A DNA stretch of 64,000 nucleotides from Cellulomonas composti (GTDB lineage: Bacteria > Actinomycetota > Actinomycetes > Actinomycetales > Cellulomonadaceae), in contig NZ_BJWG01000004.1 of the NCBI RefSeq assembly GCF_007990245.1, forward strand, positions 186,001 through 250,000. Direction: 5' to 3'. Under the pieces are notes generated by a model. The model was not told where the DNA came from and did no database searches. It was given only the letters and a program-made list of their open reading frames with translations. Made by a program: the position numbers and the translations under genes. The first letter of the stretch is position 1. Each line of letters begins with the position of its first letter. This document shows, piece by piece, positions 8,043-19,563 of this stretch.

Positions 8043-8579
8043 GTGACCGTCCCGCAGCCGCACCCGTCCCGTCTGACGGAGCTGGCCGGTGCGCCGGCCG
8101 TCGTCGGCGTCGTCCCCGGCCAGCCCGAGCTCGTGGCGCTCACGGCCGTCTCGTGGGCGCGCGCCGCGGGTTCGTCGGGACTGGTGTTCGCCTACGCCGA
8201 CCCGGCGCGCTACGTCGTCGAGGAGCTGCCCGACGGCTCCGTGCGGCACGCCGACGTCGAGCCCGACGCGGGCGACGACAGCTGGCAGGAGCGCGCCGCG
8301 CAGATCGAGGCGTTCCTGCACGAGGTCGTCGACCCGAGCGGCGTGCCGTGGCGGTTCTGCTACCTCGCCGGCCGGCCGGACCGCGCACTCACGCACCTGG
8401 CCCGCGCCGTCGACGCGGGCGTCATCGTCGTCGGGACCCGCAGACCCGGCGTCCGCGCGGGCATCCGCGAGTTCGTCGACGGCTCGCTCGGCGTGCAGCT
8501 GTCGCACCACCAGCATCGGCCGGTGCTCGTCGTGCCCCTGTCGGTCGTCGACTGGAAGGAGCGGCTGGCGTGGGGGTGA
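8043..8579 (+). CDS. Universal stress protein family member, fluoride-responsive
   Basis: 178 residues with the UspA alpha/beta fold: VVGVVPGQPELVALTAVSWARAAGSSGLVFAY at the N-terminus, IVVGTRRPGVRAGIREFVDGSLGVQLSHHQHRPVLVVP at the C-terminus. The latter is the usual nucleotide-binding G-2x-G-9x-G(S) region in altered form (G-T-R-x-G and GSLGVQL). GTG start with GAGGAGG about 8 nt upstream. It is the first gene behind the fluoride riboswitch and overlaps crcB by 10 bp, so it belongs to the fluoride resistance operon. Usp genes beside crcB are known in other bacteria; their exact contribution is unclear. Confidence 0.85.
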   Translation: MTVPQPHPSRLTELAGAPAVVGVVPGQPELVALTAVSWARAAGSSGLVFAYADPARYVVEELPDGSVRHADVEPDAGDDSWQERAAQIEAFLHEVVDPSGVPWRFCYLAGRPDRALTHLARAVDAGVIVVGTRRPGVRAGIREFVDGSLGVQLSHHQHRPVLVVPLSVVDWKERLAWG

Positions 8580-9013
8580 GCGCGTCGCACCACCGTCCGC
8601 TGTTCGCCCGCCCGAGCCTGCTGCTGCTCGTGGTCGCCGGTGGCGCCGTGGGCACCGCCGTGCGATCGACGATCGAGGACCGCTACCCGCACGCGCCCGG
8701 CGGCTGGCCGTGGGCGACGTTCGTCATCAACGTCACGGGCTCGTTCCTGCTGGGCGCGCTCGTCGCGTGGCTCGCGCGCGGGGGTCCCGACGAGGGTCGG
8801 CGGCGGCAGGCCCGGCTCGGGCTGGGCACCGGGGTGCTCGGCGGCTTCACCACGTACAGCACGTTCGTCGTGGAGGCCGACACGCTGCTGCGGGACGGTC
8901 ACGTGGGCATCGGGCTGGCGTATGCCGCCACCAGCGTCGCGCTCGGCGTCGCGGCCGCCGCCGGCGGCTTCCTGCTCGCCGGCCACCTGCGACGCCGGAC
9001 GGCGGCGTCATGA
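8570..9013 (+). CDS. crcB: Fluoride channel subunit CrcB/Fluc, first copy
   Basis: 147 residues, four membrane helices. Fluc hallmarks: GGAVGTAVRSTIEDRY, the pore-lining TFVINVTGSFLLG (Asn), and GLGTGVLGGFTTYSTFVVEA with the central Na+-site/phenylalanine-box region. Start chosen as GTG 8570: AAGGAG sits 8 nt upstream and it overlaps the preceding stop. It exports fluoride across the membrane. In many Gram-positive bacteria two paralogous short subunits form one antiparallel heterodimer, which fits the second copy that follows with a 4-bp ATGA overlap. Confidence 0.93.
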   Translation: MGVSASHHRPLFARPSLLLLVVAGGAVGTAVRSTIEDRYPHAPGGWPWATFVINVTGSFLLGALVAWLARGGPDEGRRRQARLGLGTGVLGGFTTYSTFVVEADTLLRDGHVGIGLAYAATSVALGVAAAAGGFLLAGHLRRRTAAS

Positions 9014-9375
9014 TCGTGCTCGTCGCGCTCGCGGGCGGGCTCGGCGCCGGGCTGCGGTTCGTCGTCGACGGCCTCATCGGACGTGTCAACCGCACGGGGC
9101 TTCCGCTCGGCACGTTCGTCGTGAACGTGACCGGGGCGTTCGCCCTGGGCCTGGTCACGGCCCTGGCGCTCGACCACACGGGCCTGACGGAGCTCAAGCT
9201 CGTCGTCGGGACCGGCATGCTCGGCGGCTACACCACCTTCAGCGCGGCCTCCGTCGAGGCGGTCACGATCGCCCGCCGCGAGGGCCCCCGCGCCACCCTC
9301 CTCGCGGCCCTCCACGCCACCGCGATGCTCGTCACGGGCCTGGCCGCGGCCGCCCTGGGCCTCGCGGTCGGCTGA
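9010..9375 (+). CDS. crcB: Fluoride channel subunit CrcB/Fluc, second copy
   Basis: 121 residues, four membrane helices; the ATG at 9010 overlaps the upstream crcB stop (ATGA). Motifs: GGLGAGLRFVVDG, GTFVVNVTGAFALG, and GTGMLGGYTTFSAASVEA. Sequence differs clearly from the first copy, as expected for a heterodimeric Fluc pair. Both are under the fluoride riboswitch at 7921. Length is the usual 110-130 residues of the family. Confidence 0.93.
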   Translation: MIVLVALAGGLGAGLRFVVDGLIGRVNRTGLPLGTFVVNVTGAFALGLVTALALDHTGLTELKLVVGTGMLGGYTTFSAASVEAVTIARREGPRATLLAALHATAMLVTGLAAAALGLAVG

Positions 9376-9418
9376 GCACCGTGCAGCGGTGCAGGGTGAG
9401 CGGGGTGATGATCGGGGG

Positions 9419-9922
9419 ATGAGTCGCACCGAGTCGTCCGTCCACCTTGTTGACGTTCCCTTCGCGCGGATGGACGGGACGACGACGTCGCTCGCCGAGT
9501 GGTCCGGCGACGTCGTGCTGATCGTGAACGTCGCGTCGCGGTGCGGCCTGGCGCCGCAGTACGCGACGCTCGAGCGGATGCAGAAGGAGTACGGTCCGCG
9601 CGGGTTCACGGTCCTCGGCTTCCCGTCGAACCAGTTCCTGCAGGAGCTGAGCTCGAACGAGGCGGTCCTGGAGTTCTGCTCGCTCACGTACGGCGTGACG
9701 TTCCCCGTGCTCGACCGGGTGCGGGTCAACGGCCGCCACACGCACCCGCTGTACGTCGAGCTGAAGAAGACGCCCGACGACGACGGCAAGGCCGGTCGGG
9801 TGACCTGGAACTTCGAGAAGTTCCTGGTGCTGCCCGACGGCACGGTCCGCCGGTTCCGCCCGCACACGGTGCCCGACGACCCGGCGATCGTCGGGCTGAT
9901 CGAGGCGAACCTGCCGCGCTGA
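9419..9922 (+). CDS. Glutathione peroxidase-family thiol peroxidase
   Basis: 167 residues. The catalytic tetrad of the non-selenium GPx family is visible: Cys42 in NVASRCGLAPQY, Gln72 in FPSNQF, Trp130 and Asn131 in VTWNFEKF. Actinobacterial members usually take electrons from thioredoxin rather than glutathione (family knowledge). Start placed at ATG 9419, which gives the normal N-terminus; ribosome site is weak (GGGGG). It lies 43 bp after the fluoride operon and could be read through from it; it is convergent with pnkp. Confidence 0.9.
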   Translation: MSRTESSVHLVDVPFARMDGTTTSLAEWSGDVVLIVNVASRCGLAPQYATLERMQKEYGPRGFTVLGFPSNQFLQELSSNEAVLEFCSLTYGVTFPVLDRVRVNGRHTHPLYVELKKTPDDDGKAGRVTWNFEKFLVLPDGTVRRFRPHTVPDDPAIVGLIEANLPR

Positions 9923-9952
9923 GCCGTCCCGGCGCGGGGTGCCGGCGCGCCG

Positions 9953-12631
9953 TCACAGGCGCGGGTCGACCGGCTCCGACTCGAGCGCGAGGACCGCGAA
10001 GACGGCCTGGTGCACGCGCCACAGGGGCTCGCCGGCCACCGCGCGGTGCAGCGCCTCGAGGCCCAGGGCGTACTCGCGCTGGGCCAGCGAGCGCTTGCGG
10101 CCCAGGCCGCGCGAGCGCAGGCGCTCGAGGTTGGCGGGCTCGGTGTAGTCCGGGCCGTAGATGAGGCGCAGGTACTCCCGACCGCGGACCTTGACGCCGG
10201 GCTGCACGACGCGCCGGCCCTGACGGACCAGGTTGGCGAGCGGCTTGACGACCATGCCCTCGCCGCCGGCCGCGGTCAGGCTCGTCCACCAGTCGACGCC
10301 CTGCGCGACCGACGCCGGGTCCGTGACGTCGACGACGAGCCGGCGGGTGGTCCGCAGCACGCCGGTCTCGTCGGCGGCGACGAGGGCGTCCGCGACGTCG
10401 AGGTGCCACAGGTGGTCGCGGGTCTCGAACGTCGCACCCCCCGCGCCGACGCCCGCCGCGAGCACCTGGAACGGCGCCAGGTGCACGCCCGTCAGGCCGT
10501 CGGTCGGCCAGACGTAGCGGCGGTACGCGGCGCCGAAGGCGTCGGCGTTCGCGGCGCGGGCGGTCGTGCGCGCCAGGAGGTCGGCCACCGGCAGGTCGCG
10601 GTCGCGGGCGGTGATCAGGGCCTCGACGGCGGCGCGGGTCGATGCGCGCGCGGCCGCACCGACCGCTGCGTACTGCTCGCGCAGCAGCTCACCGGCCTTG
10701 AGCGACCAGGGCAGCAGCTCGGCGTCGAGCAGCAGCCAATCGGCCGGCGCGGCCTGCGCGGCGTCGTCGGTCTGCGCGGCATCGCCGATCTGCGCGGCGA
10801 GGTCGGTCTGTGCGGTGGCCTGACCGAGGCGCGTCCACAGGTCGGCGCGGTCGGCGGCGGCGCGGACGGTCGCCAGGAGCTGTTCGGCTCGCTCGTCGGA
10901 GAAGAACGGGCGGCCCGTGCGCGTGTGGACCACGCCCGTGCTGCCCGCGGGCAGCGCGAACCGGTCGGCGGCGACGCGGGCGTCGCGGCAGACCAGCACC
11001 ACGGCGCGCGAACCCATGTGCTTCTCCTCGCAGACCACCGCGGTGACGCCGTCGGCGGCGTACCCGGCGAACGCCTGCGCGGGGTGCTCGAGCAGGTCGC
11101 CGTCGGGCGCGGTCGCGCACGGGCTCATCGTCGGCGGCAGGTACAGCAGGTGGCGCGGGTCGGTCGCGAACCGGCTCATCACCTCGAGCGCGCCCGCGGC
11201 GTTCTCGGGCGCGATCGTGACCCGGCCGAGCAGCGACGTCTCGACGACGCGCGCGCCGAGCACGTCCTCGAGGTCCAGCACGCCGGGGTCACGGCCGTTC
11301 GTCGCGCTGTTCGTCGGGCTGGCCGTCGGATCAGCAGTCGGATCAGCCGTCGGCAGGAACGGGCGCGCCGGGGCGTACCACTCGCGCTCGGCCGGGACCT
11401 GGACGAGCTCCTTCTCCGGGTAGCGCAGCGCGGACAGCTTCCCGCCGAACACGCAGCCCGTGTCGAGGCACATCGTGCCGTTCACCCAGACCGCCTCGGG
11501 CGTCGGGGTGTGGCCGTAGAGCACCATGGCGCGGCCGCGGTAGTCGTCCGCCCACGGCAGCCGCACCGGCAGGCCGTACTCGTCGGACTCGCCCGTGGTG
11601 TCCCCGTACAGCGCGAACGAGCGCACGCGCCCGGACGCGCGGTTGTGGAAGGACTCCTTGAGCCCCGCGTGCGCGACGACGAGGCGGCCCTCGTCGAGCA
11701 CCAGGTGCGCGACGAGGCCGTCGCAGAAGTCGCGCACCTCGCGTCGCCAGCCCTCGGGCTCGGCAGCGAGCTGCTCGAGCGTGCCCGCGAGGCCGTGCGA
11801 GGTCTGCACCGCGCGGCCGTCCAGCGCGCGCACCAGCTTGGCCTCGTGGTTGCCGGGCACGGCGAGCGCGTGCCCGGCCGCGACCATGCCCATCGCGAGC
11901 CGCAGCACGCCCACGGAGTCCGGGCCGCGGTCCACGAGGTCGCCGAGGAGCACGACGCGCCGCCCGTCCGGGTGCACGGCGTCGACCGGCCGGCCCGCCT
12001 CGTCGCGCACCAGCGCGTAGCCGAGCCGGTCCAGCAGCGCCTCGAGCTCGCCGCGGCAGCCGTGCACGTCGCCGATCACGTCGAACGGGCCGTGCTCGTC
12101 GCTGCGGTCGCTGCGCAGCGGGCGCCGCCCGATCCTCGCCGCCGCGATCTCGTCGGGCCCGTGCAGCACGTGCACCGTGCGGAACCCCTCGCGGCCCAGC
12201 CCGCGCAGCGAACGTCGCAGCTGGTCGTGCTGACGCTTCACGACGTGCGCACCGAAGTCGCGGTCCGCGCGGGCCTCGTTGCGCTCGACGCACACGCCGG
12301 CCGGCACGTCCAGGACGATCGCGACCGGCAGCACGTCGTGCGCGCGGGCGAGCTCGACGAGCGCACGGCGGGCGTGCGGCTGCACGTTCGTCGCGTCGAC
12401 GACGGTGAGCAGGCCGGCCGAGAGCCGAACACCCACGACGTGGTGCAGCAGGTCGAACGCCGCGTCGGTCGCGCCCTGGTCGTTCGGGTCGTTCGAGACG
12501 ATGCCGCGGCACTCGTCGGAGCTCACGGTCTCGTAGGGCCCGAACTGCGCGGCGGCGAACGTCGACTTGCCCGAGCCGGAGGCGCCGACGAGCACGACGA
12601 GGGACAGCGACGGGACGTCGATCGTGGTCAT
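9953..12631 (-). CDS. pnkp: Bacterial polynucleotide kinase-phosphatase-ligase Pnkp (RNA repair)
   Basis: 892 residues with the three modules of bacterial Pnkp. Kinase: P-loop GASGSGKST (residues 16-24). Phosphatase: metallophosphoesterase motifs GDVHG (187-191), GDLVDRG (230-236), GNHE (260-263) and VVAHAGL (318-324). Ligase/adenylyltransferase: nucleotidyl lysine in EEKHMGSR (Lys537) and EGMVVKP near residue 800. Family knowledge: it heals 2',3'-cyclic phosphate and 5'-OH RNA ends, and needs Hen1 for sealing. The ATG overlaps the hen1 stop by 4 bp, so the two proteins are co-translated. Low-complexity inserts (Thr/Asp/Pro repeats at 428-446, Ala/Gln repeats near 600) link or interrupt the domains. 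Confidence 0.95.
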   Translation of the reverse strand: MTTIDVPSLSLVVLVGASGSGKSTFAAAQFGPYETVSSDECRGIVSNDPNDQGATDAAFDLLHHVVGVRLSAGLLTVVDATNVQPHARRALVELARAHDVLPVAIVLDVPAGVCVERNEARADRDFGAHVVKRQHDQLRRSLRGLGREGFRTVHVLHGPDEIAAARIGRRPLRSDRSDEHGPFDVIGDVHGCRGELEALLDRLGYALVRDEAGRPVDAVHPDGRRVVLLGDLVDRGPDSVGVLRLAMGMVAAGHALAVPGNHEAKLVRALDGRAVQTSHGLAGTLEQLAAEPEGWRREVRDFCDGLVAHLVLDEGRLVVAHAGLKESFHNRASGRVRSFALYGDTTGESDEYGLPVRLPWADDYRGRAMVLYGHTPTPEAVWVNGTMCLDTGCVFGGKLSALRYPEKELVQVPAEREWYAPARPFLPTADPTADPTASPTNSATNGRDPGVLDLEDVLGARVVETSLLGRVTIAPENAAGALEVMSRFATDPRHLLYLPPTMSPCATAPDGDLLEHPAQAFAGYAADGVTAVVCEEKHMGSRAVVLVCRDARVAADRFALPAGSTGVVHTRTGRPFFSDERAEQLLATVRAAADRADLWTRLGQATAQTDLAAQIGDAAQTDDAAQAAPADWLLLDAELLPWSLKAGELLREQYAAVGAAARASTRAAVEALITARDRDLPVADLLARTTARAANADAFGAAYRRYVWPTDGLTGVHLAPFQVLAAGVGAGGATFETRDHLWHLDVADALVAADETGVLRTTRRLVVDVTDPASVAQGVDWWTSLTAAGGEGMVVKPLANLVRQGRRVVQPGVKVRGREYLRLIYGPDYTEPANLERLRSRGLGRKRSLAQREYALGLEALHRAVAGEPLWRVHQAVFAVLALESEPVDPRL

Positions 12632-14118
12632 CGGGTGCCTCCTGCCGTCTCGGTCGTCGGTGCTGCGGGGCGGTCGCGCCGGCGGAAGACCGCGAGCTGC
12701 GTGGGCGGCCCCACCTCGTCGTCGTCGGGACCGACGGGCCGGAACGTGACGTCGTAGCCGTACGCGCCCGCCGCGGCCCGTGCCCATGTCCGGAACTGCG
12801 CGCGGGTCCACTCGAACCGGTGGTCCGGGTGGCGCATCGAGCCCGCGGCGAGCTGCGGGTAGCGCACGTTGTGCTCCGCGTTCGGCGTGGTCACGACGAG
12901 CGTGCCCGGCCTGGCCGCGCCCAGCACGGCGCGCTCGAGCGCGGGCAGCCGCGGCGGGTCGAGGTGCTCGACGACCTCCATGAGGACCGCGGCGTCGAAG
13001 CCCGCGACGCGTGCGTCGACGTACGTGACCGACGACTGCGCGAGCACGACCCGGGCGCGCACGCGCTCCGGGAACGCGTCGACCCGGCGTGCGGCACGCT
13101 CCAGCGCGCGCGTCGAGACGTCCGTGCCGAGCACGCGGGCGTAGCCGTCCTCGAGCAGCCGCACGAGCAGCGCACCCTCCCCGCAGCCGAGGTCGACCAC
13201 GCTGCTCGCGCCGGACTCGCGCACCGCGGCGAGCACCGCGTCGTGGCGGGCGTGCACGAGCAGCGCCTGGGCGGGTGCTGGTGCCGGCGTCGTCGCGGCG
13301 GTCTCGTCGGAACCGGTGCCGGTGGTGGCCGCGGGTTCGTCGTCGGCAGCGGGTTCGTCGTCGGGTGCGGCGAGGTCGTCGACCTCCGCGAGGCGCGCGA
13401 GCGCGGACTGCGCGAGCCGCGAGCGGCGCGCGAGGTAGCGGTGCGCGATCTCGGACTGGGCGGGGTGCGTCGCGAGCCACGTACCGCCGACACGCACCAG
13501 CTTGTCGACCTCGTCGTCGCCGACCCAGTAGTGCTTGTTCGCGTCCAGCGCCGGCAGCAGGACGTACAGGTGCGCGAGCGCGTCCGCGAGGCGCTGCGCC
13601 CCGCGCAGCCGCAGGTCGACGTAGCGCGAGTCGCCCCACTGCGGGACGTCGGGGTCGAGCGGCAGCGCGGTCGCCGTGACGTCCCAGCCCAGCGGCTCGA
13701 ACAGGCGTCGCGCCGCGTCCGGACCGCCGGCGCACGCGGCCACGGGCAGGTGCACGTCGAGGGGCCACACCCGGTCGACCAGGTCCGGCCGCGTGTCGCA
13801 GCGGCCCGCGAGCGCGGTGGCGAACACCCGCCGCAGCGCGACCGCGAGCTGCGAGGCCGCGACGTACGGCCGGTCGTTGACGTACTGCGCGAGCGCGAAC
13901 GGCTCGCGCCCGCCCTTGCCCCGCACCAGCGCGACCGGGTCGACCTCGAGCAGCAGCGCGACAGTGCACACCTCGTCGTCGGAGCGCGGGTACAGGACGT
14001 GCGCCGTGCCCGACGAGACGTCGAACGACTGCACGCGCGCGGGGTGCTTGTGCAGCAGGTACCCGAGGTCGTCGGCGGGCACGCCCGCGCCGCCGGTCGC
14101 GGTCAGGGTGAGCAGCAC
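12628..14118 (-). CDS. hen1: 3'-terminal RNA ribose 2'-O-methyltransferase Hen1
   Basis: 496 residues. The N-terminal half (1-245) is the bacterial Hen1 extension that binds and activates Pnkp ligase; it begins MLLTLTATGGAGVPADDLGYLL. An acidic/Thr-Pro linker follows, then the SAM methyltransferase with VVDLGCGEG, GTDVSTRALERA, the metal-binding EVVEHLDPPRL, and TTPNAEHNVRY carrying the later His ligands. It methylates the 2'-OH at the cleaved RNA end so that the repaired junction resists re-cutting. GTG start preceded by GAGG. It lies 54 bp downstream of hutI on the same strand without an obvious strong terminator. Confidence 0.95.
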   Translation of the reverse strand: MLLTLTATGGAGVPADDLGYLLHKHPARVQSFDVSSGTAHVLYPRSDDEVCTVALLLEVDPVALVRGKGGREPFALAQYVNDRPYVAASQLAVALRRVFATALAGRCDTRPDLVDRVWPLDVHLPVAACAGGPDAARRLFEPLGWDVTATALPLDPDVPQWGDSRYVDLRLRGAQRLADALAHLYVLLPALDANKHYWVGDDEVDKLVRVGGTWLATHPAQSEIAHRYLARRSRLAQSALARLAEVDDLAAPDDEPAADDEPAATTGTGSDETAATTPAPAPAQALLVHARHDAVLAAVRESGASSVVDLGCGEGALLVRLLEDGYARVLGTDVSTRALERAARRVDAFPERVRARVVLAQSSVTYVDARVAGFDAAVLMEVVEHLDPPRLPALERAVLGAARPGTLVVTTPNAEHNVRYPQLAAGSMRHPDHRFEWTRAQFRTWARAAAGAYGYDVTFRPVGPDDDEVGPPTQLAVFRRRDRPAAPTTETAGGTR

Positions 14119-14172
14119 CCCGGCATCCTCGCACCGGGCGGGCGTGCGGCGCCCGGGGTTTGTGGATAACCC

Positions 14173-15336
14173 TCAGACCGGCAGCGCGTGCGCGATCGGG
14201 ACGCCCGGGCGGTAGGCGAGGTGGCGGTACGTCGGCGCGTCGAGCACGCACAGGTCGGCGCGTGCGCCGATGCGCAGGTGCCCGACGTCGTCGCGGCGCA
14301 GGGCGTGCGCGCCGCCGAGGGTCGCCGCCCGCACGGCCTGGTCGGTCGTCATCCGCAGGTGCGCGACGCCCAGCGCCACCATGAGGGGCATCGACGTCGA
14401 GAAGCACGTGCCCGGGTTGCAGTCGGTGGCCAGCGCCACCTCGACACCCGCGTCGAGCAGGCGGCGCGCGTCGGGGAACGGCGACCGCGTGGACAGCTCG
14501 ACGCCGGGTAGCAGCGTCACGACGGGGCCGCCGTGGCCGGCGGCGTCGGCGAGCGCGGCGACGTCGGCGTCCGTCAGGTGGGTGCCGTGGTCGAGGCTCG
14601 CCGCGCCGAGCTCGACGGCCAGCCGCGCGCCGGGTCCAGGGCCGAGCTGGTTGCCGTGCACGCGCAGGCCGAGGCCGGCGCGCGCCGCGGCCGTGAGCAC
14701 CGTGCGCGCCTCGTCCTCGTCGAACGCGTGCGGCGAGGACGGCTCGCAGAAGACGTCCGCCCAGCGGGCGTGCGGCGCGCACGCGTCGAGCATCGGCCCG
14801 ACGACGAGCGCGACGTAGTCGGCCCGGTCCACGCCGGTCGGCACGACGTGCGCCCCCAGGAACGTCGTCTCGGCGGTGACCTCGCCCGCGAGCCGCAGCA
14901 GCCGCGCCTCGGTCGGCACGTCGAGCCCGTAGCCGCTCTTGACCTCGAGGGTCGTCGTGCCCTGCGCGTGCGCCTCCGCGACGAGCGCGGCGAGCCGGGC
15001 GCGCAGCTCGTCGTCCGTCGCGGCACGCGTCGCCGCGACCGTACGTTCGATGCCGCCGCCGGTGTACGGCGCGCCGGCCATGCGCGCCTCGAACTCGTCG
15101 GAGCGGTCTCCCGCGAACACGAGGTGCGTGTGCGAGTCGACGAAACCGGGCAGCACCGCGCGGCCCCCGAGGTCGCGCGCGCGGTCCGCGGCGGGCGCCG
15201 CGCTCGCGGGCCCGACCCACACGACGACCCCGTCCTGCACGACGAGCGCCGCGTCCCTCAGCACGCCGAGCGGTCCGGCGAACCGTTCGTCGTGCGTGAC
15301 GAGCTCGCCGATGCCGGTGACGAGGCGGGCCGTCAT
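14173..15336 (-). CDS. hutI: Imidazolonepropionase HutI
   Basis: 387 residues of the amidohydrolase superfamily. Metal and substrate motifs: [14 protein letters not shown] (HxH), [33 protein letters not shown] and [11 protein letters not shown] (metal Asp). It hydrolyses 4-imidazolone-5-propanoate to N-formimidoylglutamate, step three of histidine degradation. It is the last hut gene; its start overlaps the hutF stop by 4 bp. RNA repair gene hen1 follows 54 bp downstream. Confidence 0.95.
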   Translation of the reverse strand: MTARLVTGIGELVTHDERFAGPLGVLRDAALVVQDGVVVWVGPASAAPAADRARDLGGRAVLPGFVDSHTHLVFAGDRSDEFEARMAGAPYTGGGIERTVAATRAATDDELRARLAALVAEAHAQGTTTLEVKSGYGLDVPTEARLLRLAGEVTAETTFLGAHVVPTGVDRADYVALVVGPMLDACAPHARWADVFCEPSSPHAFDEDEARTVLTAAARAGLGLRVHGNQLGPGPGARLAVELGAASLDHGTHLTDADVAALADAAGHGGPVVTLLPGVELSTRSPFPDARRLLDAGVEVALATDCNPGTCFSTSMPLMVALGVAHLRMTTDQAVRAATLGGAHALRRDDVGHLRIGARADLCVLDAPTYRHLAYRPGVPIAHALPV

Positions 15337-16694
15337 CGGCCCGGCCCGTCGTCCGCGGCGCGCCAGGCGGCGTCGATCGCGCGCGTGAGCAGCGCGCCGA
15401 CGTCGCCGAGGGTGTGCCGTCCGGCCGAGACCCGCACGACCCCGCCGACCACGACGGTGTCGACGTCCGACGAGCCCGCGACGAGCACGAGCTGCGCCGG
15501 GTCGACCCCGGCCGTGCGGGGCGTGTCGGTCCGGACCGCGACGAGGTCCGCGGGCGCGCCCGCCTCGATGCGCCCGCCGGACGGGTCGCCAAGGGCGCGG
15601 TGCCCGCCGGCGGTGAGCAGCTCGACGAGCGCGGCCGGGGCGAGCACGCCGCGCTCCTGCCGGGCGATCCGCTCGTGCAGCTCGACGTCACGCGCCTCGG
15701 CGAGCAGGTCGGCGCGCACGTGCTGGTCGGAGCCCACCGCGAGGCGCACGCCGGCCGCGCGCAGGGCCGCGCCCGGGGCGAGGCCGTCGCCCAGGTCGCG
15801 CTCGGTCGACGGGCACAGGCAGGCGCCGCCGCGCGCCGCGCCGAGCAGCGCGACGTCGTCGGGCGTCACGTGCACGGCGTGCACGACGGTGGTCGCGGCG
15901 CCGAGCACGCCGGCGTCGGCGAGCACGCGCGTGGGTGTGACCCCGTACGCCGCGAGGCACGCCTCGTTCTCCGCGCGCTGCTCGGACAGGTGCACGTGCA
16001 GGGGCAGGGCGCCGGCGCGGGCCACCTGCGCGACGTCCGCGAGCGCGGCGCGGGGCACCGCGCGCACCGAGTGGATCGCCGCGCCGACCCGCAGCGTGGC
16101 GTCGGGGCGCAGCGCGTCGACCCGCGCCGCCCACGCGTCGACGTCGGCGTCCCCGAACCGCCGCTGCGGCCCCTCGAGCGGGACGCCGATGCCGCCCGCG
16201 AGGTAGGCGGTGTCGAGCAGCGTGACGCGCAGCCCGGCGTCGTGGGCCGCCTGGCGCAGCGCGTCGGCCATGACGTTCGGGTCGTCGTAGGGCGTGCCGC
16301 CGGGCGCGTGGTGCAGGTAGTGGAACTCGCCCACGGCGGTCACGCCCGCGAGCACCAGCTCGGCGTAGGTCGCGCGTGCGAGCTCGAGGTACGTGTCGGG
16401 CGTCAGCGTCGCGGCCAGGGCGTACATGCGCTCGCGCCAGGTCCAGAACGTGCCGCCGTCGGCGTGGGTGCGCCCGCGCAGCGCGCGGTGGAAGGCGTGC
16501 GAGTGGGCGTCGGCGAAGCCCGGCAGGACGACGCCCGGCAGGCGGTGGTCGGCCGGACCGGGCGGCGTCCCGGTGGTCACGGCGGCGATCCGGCCGTCGG
16601 GGCCTGCCTCGACGCGCACGTCGCGCGCGAGGCCGGCCGGCAGCCACGCGGCCGCCGCCCAGAACGCCGTGGTGCCCGGGCCCGGGGGGCTCAT
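15333..16694 (-). CDS. hutF: Formimidoylglutamate deiminase HutF
   Basis: 453 residues, amidohydrolase fold with [14 protein letters not shown] (HxH), [24 protein letters not shown] and [16 protein letters not shown] (metal Asp), the HutF pattern. It removes ammonia from N-formimidoylglutamate to give N-formylglutamate, marking the five-step route in which formate, not formamide, is released at the end. Overlaps both neighbours by 4 bp, so translation in the operon is coupled. Confidence 0.93.
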   Translation of the reverse strand: MSPPGPGTTAFWAAAAWLPAGLARDVRVEAGPDGRIAAVTTGTPPGPADHRLPGVVLPGFADAHSHAFHRALRGRTHADGGTFWTWRERMYALAATLTPDTYLELARATYAELVLAGVTAVGEFHYLHHAPGGTPYDDPNVMADALRQAAHDAGLRVTLLDTAYLAGGIGVPLEGPQRRFGDADVDAWAARVDALRPDATLRVGAAIHSVRAVPRAALADVAQVARAGALPLHVHLSEQRAENEACLAAYGVTPTRVLADAGVLGAATTVVHAVHVTPDDVALLGAARGGACLCPSTERDLGDGLAPGAALRAAGVRLAVGSDQHVRADLLAEARDVELHERIARQERGVLAPAALVELLTAGGHRALGDPSGGRIEAGAPADLVAVRTDTPRTAGVDPAQLVLVAGSSDVDTVVVGGVVRVSAGRHTLGDVGALLTRAIDAAWRAADDGPGR

Positions 16695-17886
16695 GACGGT
16701 TCCCGGGTCAGCAGGTGCTCGAGGGCCGCGGTCAGCGCGTGCACGCCGGTCAGGCAGTCGGCCTCGTCGGCGGACTCGGCGGGCGCGTGCGAGACGCCGG
16801 TCGGGTTGCGGACGAACAGCATCGCCGTCGGGACGCCCGCCGCCGCGAGGATGCCCGCGTCGTGACCGGCGCCCGTGCCGAGCCGCGGCGGCGTGAGGCC
16901 CGCCGAGCCGAGCGCGCCCGCGACGGCGTCGGCGAGGTCCGCGTCCAGCACGGTCGCCGCGGTCCACGACTCCTGCGCCGGTTCGTCGGCCTCGAGCTCC
17001 GCGAGGACCGCCCGCACGCGCGCCTCGTCGTCCGCGCGCACGTCGAGCCACGCGGTGACCTGCGAGGCGATCGCGTTGACGCCGTTCGGCTCGACGCGCA
17101 CCTTGCCCACGGTCGCGAGCGCCCCGGCGTCGGTCGCGGCGGCCCGCGCGCGCTGGACGAACGACGCGAGGTCGAGCATCGGGTCGCGGCGGTCGGCGAG
17201 CGGCGTCGTGCCCGCGTGGTTGGCCTCGCCGCGCAGCTCGACGCGCCACCGGCCGTGCGGCCAGATCAGGCTCCCGACGCCCACGGGGTCGCCGCTGTGC
17301 ACGAGCCCGCGGCCCTGCTCGACGTGCAGCTCGACGAACGCGCCCACGCGGGCCAGGGCGGCCGGGTCCGCGCCGAGCGAGGCCGGGTCGCGCCCGGCCG
17401 CCCGCAGCGCGTCGGCCATCGTCGTGCCGTCCGCGTCGCGCAGCCCGCGCGCACGGTCGGCGTCGAGCGCGCCCGTCAGCAGCCGCGAGCCCGCGCACGC
17501 GACGCCGAACCGCGCACCCTCCTCGTCGACGAAGCATGCGACGCCCAGCGGTCGCACGGGCCGCACGCCCCGCGCGCGCAGCTCGTCGAGCGCCGCGAAC
17601 GCGCTGACCACGCCGAGCGGGCCGTCGAACGCGCCGCCGCCCGGCACGGAGTCCAGGTGGCTGCCGGTGACGACGCCCGGCGTCGCGTCGGGGTCGCCCC
17701 ACCAGGCCCACAGGTTGCCCGCGCGGTCCGTGTCCACGTCGAGCCCGCGCGCGGTGGCCTCGCCGACGAACCACTCGCGCAGCGTCCGGTCCTCGCGCGT
17801 CCAGGCGAACCGGTGGTACCCGGCGCCGTCGGGTGCGCGGCCGACCGGCGCGAGGTCGTCCCACGCGCGGCGGAACGTCGTCGCGC

Positions 17887-17890
<4 letters not shown>
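16691..17890 (-). CDS. M20-family amidohydrolase in hut operon, AllC-like, probable N-formylglutamate hydrolase substitute
   Basis: 399 residues of the allantoate/N-carbamoyl-amino-acid hydrolase branch of M20 peptidases. Metal-site stretches: [15 protein letters not shown] (His78, Asp89), [10 protein letters not shown] (Glu pair at 123-124), [28 protein letters not shown] and a late VSHAPAE histidine. It sits between hutU and hutF with 4-bp overlaps on both sides. The pathway made by its neighbours ends in N-formylglutamate, and no hutG is present, so hydrolysis of N-formylglutamate to glutamate and formate is the most economical role; this is inference from context, since family members are usually annotated as allantoate amidohydrolase. 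Confidence 0.85.

Positions 17891-19559
<1,669 letters not shown>

Positions 19560-19563
<4 letters not shown>

Noticed and set aside
9953..15691. A continuous minus-strand frame of over 1900 codons spanning pnkp, hen1, hutI and part of hutF
   Set aside because: Only the pnkp part (9953-12631) has protein family motifs and proper codon use; the rest is antisense or out-of-frame translation kept open by high GC.
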